From NCBI RefSeq assembly GCF_023516215.1, contig NZ_CP097349.1:4056001-4117500 (forward strand): 61,500 nt of DNA. Direction: 5' to 3'. Below are positions 51,073 through 61,500 of this stretch, in pieces. The first letter of the stretch is position 1. Each line of letters starts with the position of its first letter. This DNA is from Cytobacillus pseudoceanisediminis. GTDB lineage: Bacteria > Bacillota > Bacilli > Bacillales > Cytobacillaceae. The translations under genes and the position numbers were made by a program. Below the pieces are notes generated by a model. That model was not told where the DNA came from. It ran no database searches and was given only the letters and a program-made list of their open reading frames with translations.

Positions 51073-51334
51073 ATGTACCACCCGTCTCTTTCATTAAAAA
51101 CTCATCCTTCTTTTTCCTGGACCATTGCTTAAATTCATATTCTGCTCTCATCGCTTCGCCTTTTTCCAAAAAAGGGCGGGAGAAGACCAGCTCCACCGGC
51201 CCCCTGCCCCTTGTATACTTGGCCCCTTTTCCTTCATTATGGGCCTTCACCCGTTTTTCAAGATCATTAGTGTATCCTGCATATAAGCTGCCATCACGGC
51301 AATGGAGAACATAAAAATAATGGCTATTCTCCAT
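51050..51334 (-). CDS. yazA: GIY-YIG domain protein (YazA)
   Basis: 94 residues, a single GIY-YIG nuclease-like domain: [20 protein letters not shown] carries the two Tyr (YVL...YAG), then the conserved Arg-x3-His (KRVKAHN) and Glu ([11 protein letters not shown]). UPF0213/SLX1-like. Family members without a second domain have unproven nuclease activity. Overlaps trmN6 at its start and rsmI at its end. Confidence 0.92.
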   Translation of the reverse strand: MENSHYFYVLHCRDGSLYAGYTNDLEKRVKAHNEGKGAKYTRGRGPVELVFSRPFLEKGEAMRAEYEFKQWSRKKKDEFLMKETGGTYVAAKKL

Positions 51335-52064
51335 ATAAAATCTCTCTCATTTCAGGTGTATATTCATTTTCTTCATTATATACAAATAAAGGAGGCAGGA
51401 TTTTCAGATCCGGATTACCGTTTTTTACTGCCTCAATTAGCAGGGTGTTCGCTTCTTTTCCGGCCTTCGGGTAGACGAATTGCACCCTTTTTGGCTCGAG
51501 CTTATACTTGCGCATGAGCGTGACAATGTCCAGGAACCTTCCCGGCCTGTGTACAAATGCTACCTTGCCGCCCTGTTTCGCAAGACCGCTTGATGCTTTA
51601 ATCGCATCCTCCAGTGTACAGAGGATTTCATGGCGGGCTATCGCCAAATGTTCATTCTCATTGATTTCTTCCCGGGAAGGAGTAGGGAAATAGGGCGGGT
51701 TGCAGGTCACAACATCAAATTTCCCATATCCTAAAACCTGATGTATTTCTTTAATATCCCCGCGAATCATCTCAATCCGGCCTTGAAGCTTATTGTATTC
51801 AATGCTTCTGACTGCCATATCATGCAAACGCTCCTGAATCTCGACGCCTGTAATGGCCCCCTTTGTTCGTGTGCTTAAAAAAAGCGGAATCACACCATTT
51901 CCGCTGCACAAATCAATGAGATTGCCTTTTTGAATCGGTACATATACAAACCTGGCCAGCAGGACAGCATCCAGTGAAAAAGAAAAAACGGCCGGGCTTT
52001 GAATAATTCTCAAATCTTCAGCCAGCAAATAGTCCAGCCGCTCCCCTTCTTTTAAAAAATCCAT
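51324..52064 (-). CDS. trmN6: tRNA1(Val) A37 N6-methyltransferase-like (YabB)
   Basis: 246-residue SAM-dependent methyltransferase: [15 protein letters not shown] (SAM loop) near 49 and the N6-adenine motif VTCNPPYFP near 117. In E. coli the homologue YfiC methylates A37 of tRNA1(Val); target here is inferred. N-terminus [23 protein letters not shown]. Lies 75 nt after yabA beyond a terminator and is coupled to yazA. Confidence 0.9.
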   Translation of the reverse strand: MDFLKEGERLDYLLAEDLRIIQSPAVFSFSLDAVLLARFVYVPIQKGNLIDLCSGNGVIPLFLSTRTKGAITGVEIQERLHDMAVRSIEYNKLQGRIEMIRGDIKEIHQVLGYGKFDVVTCNPPYFPTPSREEINENEHLAIARHEILCTLEDAIKASSGLAKQGGKVAFVHRPGRFLDIVTLMRKYKLEPKRVQFVYPKAGKEANTLLIEAVKNGNPDLKILPPLFVYNEENEYTPEMREILYGE

Positions 52065-52103
52065 TCTTGATCCTCCATGCTACTCTGATTCTTTGCCTCT
52101 ATG

Positions 52104-52139
52104 GAAAAATAGCCTTCCTATCATCAGGAAGGCTAAAAT
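52104..52139 (-). terminator. Terminator after yabA
   Basis: Minus-strand TAGCCTTCCTGATGATAGGA AGGCTA hairpin followed by T5; may be leaky as trmN6 follows at 75 nt. Confidence 0.85.
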
Positions 52140-52514
52140 TTACTTCTTATTCAGGAAAGACAAGCAAAACAGACAGTCTCCCTCTTTTCGAGGGCTGCCG
52201 AAATGGAGATTGCAAATGTGAAAGCCTTCCTGATAAAGGCGGGCAAGGTTATCATAGCCTTCTCCAATATCAATCACCTTATCATCATCAGCAGCATCGG
52301 CAGACTGCTCTGATTTGCCTTTTTTCGCCGATGTACTTTCCTTTTTCGCTGATATGTCTAAATGACGTCTTAAATGTTCATTTTCCAGCTTTAAAGAGTT
52401 ATTCTCTTCAAGTATTTCTGCCAAATGCTGCTTTAACTCACCAAGCTGCTGATATAACTCTCCAATTTGGGTTTCCATATTACTCACTGAGTCAAAGATT
52501 TCTTTTTTATCCAC
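52140..52514 (-). CDS. yabA: DNA replication initiation control protein YabA
   Basis: Negative regulator of initiation that links DnaA and the DnaN clamp. 124 residues: N-terminal coiled coil ([44 protein letters not shown]), a low-complexity Ser/Lys linker, and a C-terminal zinc unit [24 protein letters not shown] 52514 follows GAGGTGG and aligns with B. subtilis MDKKELF. 13 nt after ricT, in the holB-ricT-yabA series. Confidence 0.95.
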   Translation of the reverse strand: MDKKEIFDSVSNMETQIGELYQQLGELKQHLAEILEENNSLKLENEHLRRHLDISAKKESTSAKKGKSEQSADAADDDKVIDIGEGYDNLARLYQEGFHICNLHFGSPRKEGDCLFCLSFLNKK

Positions 52515-52526
52515 GACTTCCACCTC

Positions 52527-53354
52527 TTAATCTGTGGACTGAACTGATACAGCACCTTGTTTTAAAATTTCATCCAATGTATATTCGAGGACGCGCTCCG
52601 CTTCTTTTACATCAACCTGCAGAACACGCTCCAATATATTCAAGCCTACCACTTTTCCAGCTCCATCAGGGGTCTGAATCCATTCCCCAAGGTCCGGAAG
52701 CTGTTCTTTTGCTGCTTCGTACTCATCATTTTCATACTTCAGGCAGCACATTAAGCGTCCGCACAAACCTGATATTTTCGTTGGGTTCAACGAAAGATTC
52801 TGGTCCTTTGCCATTTTGATGGATACTGGATCAAAATCACCAAGGAAGGTGGAACAGCAGAGCATTCTTCCACATGGACCAATTCCGCCCAGCATTTTTG
52901 CTTCATCCCTCACACCAATCTGGCGAAGTTCTATCCTTGTCCTGAAGATGGCTGCGAGGTCTTTGACAAGCTCGCGAAAGTCAACCCGGCCATCAGCTGT
53001 AAAGTAGAAAATGACCTTATTTCGGTCAAATGTATATTCAACATCGACCAGCTTCATATCAAGCTGATGTGTATGGACCTTTTCACAGCAGACCTCATAT
53101 GCTTCTTTGGCGGCCTGCTTGTTCTCCTCGACAATCATGCGATCCTTTTGATCTGCAATACGAAGAACCTTTTTTAATGGAAGGACAACATCATGCTCAT
53201 CGACCTGCTTCGGGGCAATTACCACTTTTCCGTATTCTACGCCTCGGACAGTTTCGACAATGACAAAGTCATCCTTTTGTATTGAGAGATCTCCGGGATC
53301 AAAATAATAAATCTTGCCCGCTTTTTTAAAGCGCACTCCTACTACATCATACAA
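52527..53354 (-). CDS. ricT: RicT (YaaT), subunit of the RicAFT Fe-S complex
   Basis: 275-residue PSP1-domain protein: MYDVVGVRFKKAGKIYYFDP, VETVRGVEYGKVV, then GPCGRMLCC and SGLCGRLMCC, which provide the cysteines for the [4Fe-4S] clusters shared with RicA and RicF. The complex aids RNase Y in mRNA processing and the phosphorelay to Spo0A. TTG 53354 follows GGAGGG. Overlaps the holB 3' end by 8 nt. Confidence 0.95.
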   Translation of the reverse strand: MYDVVGVRFKKAGKIYYFDPGDLSIQKDDFVIVETVRGVEYGKVVIAPKQVDEHDVVLPLKKVLRIADQKDRMIVEENKQAAKEAYEVCCEKVHTHQLDMKLVDVEYTFDRNKVIFYFTADGRVDFRELVKDLAAIFRTRIELRQIGVRDEAKMLGGIGPCGRMLCCSTFLGDFDPVSIKMAKDQNLSLNPTKISGLCGRLMCCLKYENDEYEAAKEQLPDLGEWIQTPDGAGKVVGLNILERVLQVDVKEAERVLEYTLDEILKQGAVSVQSTD

Positions 53355-54354
53355 AGGAAGATCCCTCCTGCAATTTTAGCACAAGCTGTTCCATCAACAG
53401 CTGCGGATTCATATTTGCCTGTAATTTTCTTTTGGCTTCCAAAACAGCCGTCATCTGTTCCGTCAGACGTTTTGTAGAAGATTGCAGTGCAAACTGCTCT
53501 AAACGATTTCGTTCGTTCAGATGGACAACCTGGTCTTGTTTCCCAAGCTGAATATATAGTAAATCTTTAAAAATAAGAAGTAATAGATCCAAGCCGCGAT
53601 CAATCTGCTCTTTTTCTTTAAAGTGCAAGAACCAATCCTCCTGCAGGGCAACCATCGCCTCTAGCGGATTCTTCTTTACCACTTCATATAATTTTAACAC
53701 TATTTTTTGCGCTTGTACAAACCAATCATCAGAACTATATTGCAAAGCCTCATCCAAATTATTGGTAATTTGTGCAAGTAATGGTGCCTGGGCAGGATCC
53801 ACTCCATTATTTTTTAATTGCTGAATCATTTCTGCAGGAGATAATGGTTTAAAAGAAATGGTCTGGCAGCGGGATAGAATAGTAGGAAGCATCTGCTGCG
53901 ACTGCTCGGTAATAAGCACAGCGGTCGTCTCTGCATGGGGTTCCTCCAGGAATTTAAGCAAACTGTTGGCAGCGTTAACTGTCATTCTATCAGCATGTAC
54001 AATCACATAAAGCTTGCGCTTAGATTCCACCCCGGTCTTTGAAAACTCTTCCTGCAGGCTTTGAATCTGACTTTTTTTGATAGAAAGCCCGTCCGGCTCA
54101 AGGATATGAACATCAGGGTGATTGCCGCTGTTGATCCTCTTACAGTTTGAACATGTTTCACATGGAACATACCCATCAAGCGGTTCAAGACAGAATCGGC
54201 TTTTCGCTAAAAGCATGCTTGCTTCCCGCTTTCCCGTTCCTTTCATCCCTTCAAATAAGTAGGCGTGGGCCAGCCGATCCTTCTCTATGCTATTTTTAAA
54301 CATTTTCAATACAACTGGCTGTATGACCTCCAGCTGTTCCCACGTTTTTCCCAC
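53347..54354 (-). CDS. holB: DNA polymerase III delta' subunit
   Basis: Clamp-loader subunit. 335 residues: NSIEKDRLAHAYLFEGMKGTGKREA (degenerate Walker A), zinc CETCSNC near 75, DGLSIKKSQIQSLQEEF, ANSLLKFLEEP and SRCQTISF (SRC with Arg finger) are typical; the C-terminal collar ends LKLQEGSSFV. GTG 54354 gives a product that aligns end to end with B. subtilis HolB; another GTG three codons upstream has no better ribosome site. Confidence 0.95.
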   Translation of the reverse strand: MGKTWEQLEVIQPVVLKMFKNSIEKDRLAHAYLFEGMKGTGKREASMLLAKSRFCLEPLDGYVPCETCSNCKRINSGNHPDVHILEPDGLSIKKSQIQSLQEEFSKTGVESKRKLYVIVHADRMTVNAANSLLKFLEEPHAETTAVLITEQSQQMLPTILSRCQTISFKPLSPAEMIQQLKNNGVDPAQAPLLAQITNNLDEALQYSSDDWFVQAQKIVLKLYEVVKKNPLEAMVALQEDWFLHFKEKEQIDRGLDLLLLIFKDLLYIQLGKQDQVVHLNERNRLEQFALQSSTKRLTEQMTAVLEAKRKLQANMNPQLLMEQLVLKLQEGSSFV

Positions 54355-54367
54355 AATGATCACTCAC

Positions 54368-54808
54368 TTACATATATATATTTATTAAAAGCCCCTTAAT
54401 CTCGCCGACTTTCCCCAGTATATCGATAGATGATTCTTCTTTTTTCATTAGTTCATCCGTCAGCTCTGACAGCTTTTCATCAACCGTTTCTACCACTTTC
54501 AGAGAACGGCCCTGTCCATGCTGATTCCAGCTGTGCGATTGCTTCAGCTCCATCCCAAAGTCAACGGCTTCCTTTACAAACCGCTTTACAAGCGTTTTAA
54601 ATTTGGCTAAATCCTTAAAGGTTCTGGAGCGGGCAAGCCTTTCTCCAGCGGCATCTATATCCTTTAACAGACCCTGAAGCTGAGAAGCCTGCATTTTCTG
54701 GTCCTGCTTTTGCACCATTTCGGAAAATTTCACGCCGTTTCCCGCCGCCTGCTTCTGCTCATTGCGGACATTTTCCATCTTGAGCCGAAGTTCCTGATTA
54801 ATTTTCAT
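54368..54808 (-). CDS. yaaR: DUF327 protein YaaR
   Basis: 146-residue soluble protein, mostly helical: MQASQLQGLLKDIDAAGERLARSRTFKDLAKFKTLVKRFVKEAVDFGM is the DUF327 core, and VETVDEKLSELTDELMKKEE near the C-terminus a coiled coil. Always found between darA and holB in Bacilli; function not established. No enzyme motif is visible. Confidence 0.92.
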   Translation of the reverse strand: MKINQELRLKMENVRNEQKQAAGNGVKFSEMVQKQDQKMQASQLQGLLKDIDAAGERLARSRTFKDLAKFKTLVKRFVKEAVDFGMELKQSHSWNQHGQGRSLKVVETVDEKLSELTDELMKKEESSIDILGKVGEIKGLLINIYM

Positions 54809-54850
54809 ACCTAATCCTCCGCAAAGGGCATTAAGCTCCCTTTGAATGTA

Positions 54851-55213
<363 letters not shown>

Positions 55214-55306
55214 TTATCTTACTTTTATTATATCAATTATTTTATCTTCAAGCAGAAATTAAGGGAATACCGGAAAAATTATTTTAAAAACTGACTGGCA
55301 AGCTTA

Positions 55307-55341
55307 TAAAAAAGCCTTAAAGAATATGATCTTTAAGGCAA
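55307..55341 (-). terminator. Terminator after tmk
   Basis: Minus-strand GCCTTAAAGATCATATTCTT TAAGGC hairpin followed by T6. Confidence 0.85.
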
Positions 55342-55345
55342 ATGT

Positions 55346-55972
55346 TTATATTATTTCTTTCAGCTTGCTCTCCGCCTGCTGATACACTTCCTCCAATGTT
55401 CCCGAAGCATTGATTTTAAAGATGCGCTCCGGGTAAAGCTCCATTAGCTTCAAATAGCCTTCCCGCACTTTGTGATGGAAATCAAGCTTTTCCAGGTCCA
55501 GGCGGTTCACTTCCCGTCCTTTATGCTGGTTGATTCGATCCAGCCCGGCCTCCGGTTCAATATCAAAATACAGCGTCAGTTCAGGCATCATGCCTTCGAT
55601 GGCAAAGCTGTTTATAGAGTATACTTCATCAATGCCAAGGCCCCTTGCATAGCCTTGATAAGCAAGAGAACTATCAATAAACCGATCACATAATATGATA
55701 TATCCCTTATCCATTGCTGGCTTTACTTTTTCAGCCAGGTGCTGCCTTCTGGCTGCCGCATACAGCAGAGCCTCTGTTCGCGGATCCATCTTTGTATTAT
55801 TTTTATCGAGTATGACACTTCTGATCTGCTCGGCAATCTCAATTCCGCCAGGCTCTCTTGTCTGAAGAACCTGATAGCCTTCCTTTGCCAGATTGCTTGC
55901 CAGCATATCTATAATCGTTGTTTTTCCGGCACCCTCAGGTCCTTCGACCGTAATAAACTTACCTTTTTTCAT
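55346..55972 (-). CDS. tmk: Thymidylate kinase
   Basis: Phosphorylates dTMP to dTDP. 208 residues: P-loop GPEGAGKT at 11-18, LQTREPGG, the [16 protein letters not shown] signature near 93, and [13 protein letters not shown] lid. Overlaps yaaO by 4 nt, so co-transcribed with it, and ends in a terminator before darA. Confidence 0.97.
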   Translation of the reverse strand: MKKGKFITVEGPEGAGKTTIIDMLASNLAKEGYQVLQTREPGGIEIAEQIRSVILDKNNTKMDPRTEALLYAAARRQHLAEKVKPAMDKGYIILCDRFIDSSLAYQGYARGLGIDEVYSINSFAIEGMMPELTLYFDIEPEAGLDRINQHKGREVNRLDLEKLDFHHKVREGYLKLMELYPERIFKINASGTLEEVYQQAESKLKEII

Positions 55973-57429
55973 TTTACTTCCTCCAGCTGCTGATATAGAT
56001 CCTGATAAACGTTAATGCTGCCTTTTTTTATATTTTCCCCATTTTGAAACCGTGCTCCGGCCTTAATTTGAAATCTTATGCTTGCTATGTCTTCCCCTTC
56101 GATGAGTTCACCTGGGAATAAAAGCGGGATGCCTGGCGGATATGGAGTCACCTGCTGTGCACATATTTTACCAACCGCCTCTTCCAGTGCCACCGTTTTA
56201 ATGGTGCATCGGTCTTGTTCCTTTTGCTCCAGGGCAAGGCCGGAGACAGGCCTTTTACTGAAAGGAATTTTTTCATGTCGGCCTGCCGGGCCAAATGATT
56301 TCAGCTCCTCTTCCAAGCATTGAATAACCCGTTCAAATGGATAATCCATATCTTTTTTTAAAAGAGGCAATACAAATAGGACATTATAAGGATCTGCCAT
56401 TTCCGTAAAGATCCCATGCTTCTCCAGGAGAGCCTGCAGTTCATACCCGCTGAGGGCAGCTGCCGACTGGATGGTCACTTTTAAAGGATCACCGTTTTTA
56501 TGTTCAAAGTTCAGTACTTTAATTCCTTTTATTTTACTTAGATTCTTTCGGAAGTGCCCCGCCTTTTCAAGCAGCGCTTCCTCATCCTTTCCCGAGAATG
56601 AGGCTAAATAGGCCCTTGCCAAATCAAGAGATGCCATAATGGGATAGGAAGGACTGCTTGATTGGAGAATCCCCAGATATTTGGACACTCTTTCTTCCTT
56701 TATAAAACGGCTATTAAAATGCAGATAAGCCCCCATCGTCATAGCAGGCAAAGTCTTATGTGCCGATTGTACAACCAGGTCTGCCTGAAGCTGAACGGCC
56801 GAAGCGGGAAAACTATCTCCCCCGATCAAATGTGCTCCATGCGCTTCATCCACCAATACTGGAACTCCATGATCATGAGCATACTCAATAATGCTTTCAA
56901 GGTTAAACACCATTCCGTAATAATTGGGATAGGTTAAGATTAGCGCTTTTGCTTCCGGATTTTGTCTGATTGCCTCTTTAACGGTCTCTAAAGCTACTCC
57001 CCCGGCAACGCCCCACTCTTCATTAAACTCAGGCGCTAAGAAGACAGGCTTAGCCCTAGCCAAAGTAATGCCATTAAGAATGGACTTATGGCAATTCCGC
57101 TGAACAAGTACAGTCTCATTTTCCTTTGCGGCTGACATGACCATGGCGAGATTCCCTGAGGTGGATCCGTTAACAAGGAAAAAGCTTTTTGGAACCCCAT
57201 ACAAATCGGCAAGCAGCTTTTGCGCTTTCAAAATGACTCCTTCAGGAGAATGCAAATCATCCAGTCCGCTAAGCTCAGTAGCATCGAGCTTTAAAATATC
57301 TTTAAAATAATCTGCTCCCTCACCGCCTGCAAGTTGACCGTTCTTATGTCCCGGCACATGAAAAGATACAGGCTGATGTGAAGCATGTTTTTTTAATTGT
57401 TCCCATAATGGAGTCTGTTCGTGATTCAT
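55969..57429 (-). CDS. yaaO: Orn/Lys/Arg decarboxylase family protein (YaaO)
   Basis: 486-residue PLP enzyme of fold type [13 protein letters not shown] near 26, [17 protein letters not shown] (phosphate), [10 protein letters not shown], and the Schiff-base lysine in [18 protein letters not shown]-terminal domain [13 protein letters not shown]. Likely decarboxylates arginine or lysine to a polyamine; substrate not fixed from sequence, and B. subtilis SpeA is a close paralogue. Coupled to tmk by a 4-nt overlap. In B. subtilis xpaC and yaaN lie between csfB and yaaO; both are absent here. Confidence 0.93.
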   Translation of the reverse strand: MNHEQTPLWEQLKKHASHQPVSFHVPGHKNGQLAGGEGADYFKDILKLDATELSGLDDLHSPEGVILKAQKLLADLYGVPKSFFLVNGSTSGNLAMVMSAAKENETVLVQRNCHKSILNGITLARAKPVFLAPEFNEEWGVAGGVALETVKEAIRQNPEAKALILTYPNYYGMVFNLESIIEYAHDHGVPVLVDEAHGAHLIGGDSFPASAVQLQADLVVQSAHKTLPAMTMGAYLHFNSRFIKEERVSKYLGILQSSSPSYPIMASLDLARAYLASFSGKDEEALLEKAGHFRKNLSKIKGIKVLNFEHKNGDPLKVTIQSAAALSGYELQALLEKHGIFTEMADPYNVLFVLPLLKKDMDYPFERVIQCLEEELKSFGPAGRHEKIPFSKRPVSGLALEQKEQDRCTIKTVALEEAVGKICAQQVTPYPPGIPLLFPGELIEGEDIASIRFQIKAGARFQNGENIKKGSINVYQDLYQQLEEVK

Positions 57430-57645
57430 ATCTACATCACTTTCCTAAGATTCTTCTCCTATTTTAACAAAACAAGTATGTGCGTGCTATAAAAGAAACA
57501 TTAGGTCGATATCTGCGCCAGTCCATAAAGGATTAAGGAAATTTATGAAAGAAATCCATTATAGACATACACCCAAATTAGATTTCCATCATACAATATA
57601 AATCAAGTAACCTCAAAAAACCCGCCAATGAATATTCGAAAAATT

Positions 57646-57675
57646 GTATACAATAACATTGATCTGGGCAGAATA
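57646..57675 (+). promoter_or_regulatory. Sigma F promoter of csfB
   Basis: Plus strand GTATA, 15-bp spacer, GGGCAGAATA; matches the sigma F pattern GywTA-N15-GGnnAnAnTA throughout. The other bases of 57430-57645 show nothing named. Confidence 0.85.
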
Positions 57676-57695
57676 AGTGTATGGAGGTGGAGTGA

Positions 57696-57899
57696 TTGGG
57701 TTCGCTATTAGCAAAAAAACATGCAGGGGAAGAATGTGTCATATGCGAGCAGGCAAAAACCAGGGGAATACATCTATACACTTCTTTTATCTGCACAGAT
57801 TGTGAAAAAGATTTAGTCACCACGGATACAAGCAATCCAAAATATAATTATTACTTAAAGAAACTGCGGAAAATAACCATGCCGGAGATATTTTCTTGA
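57696..57899 (+). CDS. csfB: Anti-sigma factor Gin (CsfB)
   Basis: 67 residues with a zinc-binding pair of CxxC motifs, Cys14/Cys17 (CVICEQ) and Cys33/Cys36 (FICTDCEKD), then NPKYNYYLKKLRKI. Gin made in the forespore holds sigma G (and sigma E) inactive until engulfment. TTG 57696 follows GGAGGTGG. Transcribed on the plus strand from a near-perfect sigma F promoter, away from yaaO and towards the rRNA operon. Confidence 0.95.
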   Translation: MGSLLAKKHAGEECVICEQAKTRGIHLYTSFICTDCEKDLVTTDTSNPKYNYYLKKLRKITMPEIFS

Positions 57900-57903
57900 A
57901 ATG

Positions 57904-57935
57904 TAAGCCCTTTGATAGGGGCTTTTTATTTTTTT
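57904..57935 (+). terminator. Terminator after csfB
   Basis: Plus-strand AAGCCC TTTGATA GGGGCTT hairpin followed by TTATTTTTTT. Confidence 0.85.
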
Positions 57936-57970
57936 GCCGGTTTGTTGGGCCGCTGAGTTATTAATCTCAG

Positions 57971-58068
57971 TGTTATCTGACATGAATTGGATTTATGTAA
58001 CAGGTTTTTGATTTTACCTAGCAGGTATCCGATTTTATCTCGCATGTTTTATGTATATTTCACATTTG
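57971..58068. repeat. 20-21-nt periodic degenerate repeat block 4 (core CATG/CAGG)
   Basis: CATG, CAGG, CAGG, CATG and CATT at 57981, 58001, 58022, 58043 and 58063: spacing 20, 21, 21, 20; units read (A/T)TTATCTnnCATG. Lies between the converging csfB and rRNA terminators. The rest of 57936-58218 shows nothing recognised. Confidence 0.55.
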
Positions 58069-58218
58069 GCACAGTCATCTTTGCTGAAAACAGATTTGAC
58101 TTTTAAAACAGACGGCGGAATAAAGAGTGGCGCATTTTTTTAGCTGAAGTGACGCATATATGCATTTTTCATAAAAAGAAGAGTAAGAAGATATTTGGAT
58201 TCAATAAATCATCCACAT

Positions 58219-58250
58219 ACAAAAAAAGAACACCCATCAGGTGCTCTTTC
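58219..58250 (-). terminator. rRNA operon terminator
   Basis: Minus-strand AAGAGCACCTGATGGGTGTTC hairpin followed by T7. Confidence 0.9.
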
Positions 58251-58254
58251 ATAT

Positions 58255-58371
<117 letters not shown>

Positions 58372-58448
58372 CTATTTGGCTGAAGAAACTTCGTTCCCTC
58401 AAAACTAGATAATGCATGAAGAAGCATTTGCCGAGTATTCACCAATGA

Positions 58449-58572
58449 CTTGTCTAGCTTCGGCTCCTAACTTCTCGGCTGTTTCGATCCGTCCCTCCAA
58501 ATCCCAAAACCAGGATTTGAATGGCCGGCTCTCCAACGCCTCTCAAAGTTGAACAGTCGCCTCCGCTTTTCG
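58449..58572 (-). repeat. Stem-loop repeat relative in the 5S-23S spacer, copy K
   Basis: On the minus strand opens CGAAAAGCGGAGGCGACTG and closes GGAGCCGAAGCTAGACAAG, the same end pieces as copy A; inner hairpin AAATCC/GGATTT. It is in the opposite genome orientation to the other copies and is co-transcribed with rRNA. Confidence 0.65.
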
Positions 58573-58576
58573 TTTT

Positions 58577-61500
<2,924 letters not shown>

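Overview
The window is a segment of a low-to-medium GC, spore-forming Firmicute chromosome, almost certainly family Bacillaceae. The evidence is the gene order (rrn - csfB - yaaO - tmk - darA - yaaR - holB - ricT - yabA ... spoIIE ... ftsH ... cysK - pab/fol - lysS), which follows the first ~90 kb of the Bacillus subtilis map in reverse orientation, plus strong similarity to B. subtilis proteins and recognisable sigma-A, B, F, G, H and K type promoters and Spo0A boxes. Genus cannot be fixed from this alone; a Cytobacillus/Mesobacillus-like relative would fit (inference).

Layout, low to high coordinate, nearly all genes on the minus strand: (1) 1-7352, pabB-pabA-pabC-folP-folB-folK-yazB-dusB-lysS, folate synthesis and Lys-tRNA synthetase (lysS cut by the window edge). 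(2) 7.8-16.4 kb, tilS-hprT-ftsH-coaX-hslO-PpiC family foldase-cysK. (3) 16.6-28.6 kb, sporulation/division block spoVT-yabM-yabN-rqcP-yabP-yabQ-divIC-yabR, two tRNAs on the opposite strand, then spoIIE-yabS-yabT. (4) 29-41 kb, veg-sspF-ispE-purR-ridA-spoVG-glmU-prs-ctc-pth-fin-mfd. (5) 41.5-49.2 kb, metG-tatD-yabE-rnmV-rsmA-yabG. (6) abrB (plus strand) at 49.9 kb, then ricT/holB/yaaR/darA/tmk/yaaO and RNA-modification genes to 57.4 kb. (7) csfB (plus strand) convergent with a 23S-5S rRNA operon end (minus strand) from 58.2 kb to the window end.

No foreign island, phage, CRISPR array or insertion sequence was seen. The non-core content is in the intergenic DNA. There are about a dozen copies of one stem-loop repeat family, many ending directly against the Shine-Dalgarno sequence of the next gene, and one in the 5S-23S spacer. 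Four intergenic blocks repeat with the same 20-21 nt period but each with a different core. A second GTTGATT-ended repeat lies between ftsH and coaX. A GC-rich candidate structured RNA lies between tatD and yabE, and a short terminated leader lies upstream of metG.

Sequence quality: at least ten reading-frame breaks hit conserved genes (lysS, folB, pabB, the foldase twice, ftsH, spoIIE, mfd, purR, tatD, possibly divIC). All but the lysS break are one base short in a homopolymer run, which points to sequencing error rather than gene loss; these genes are annotated as single broken CDSs.
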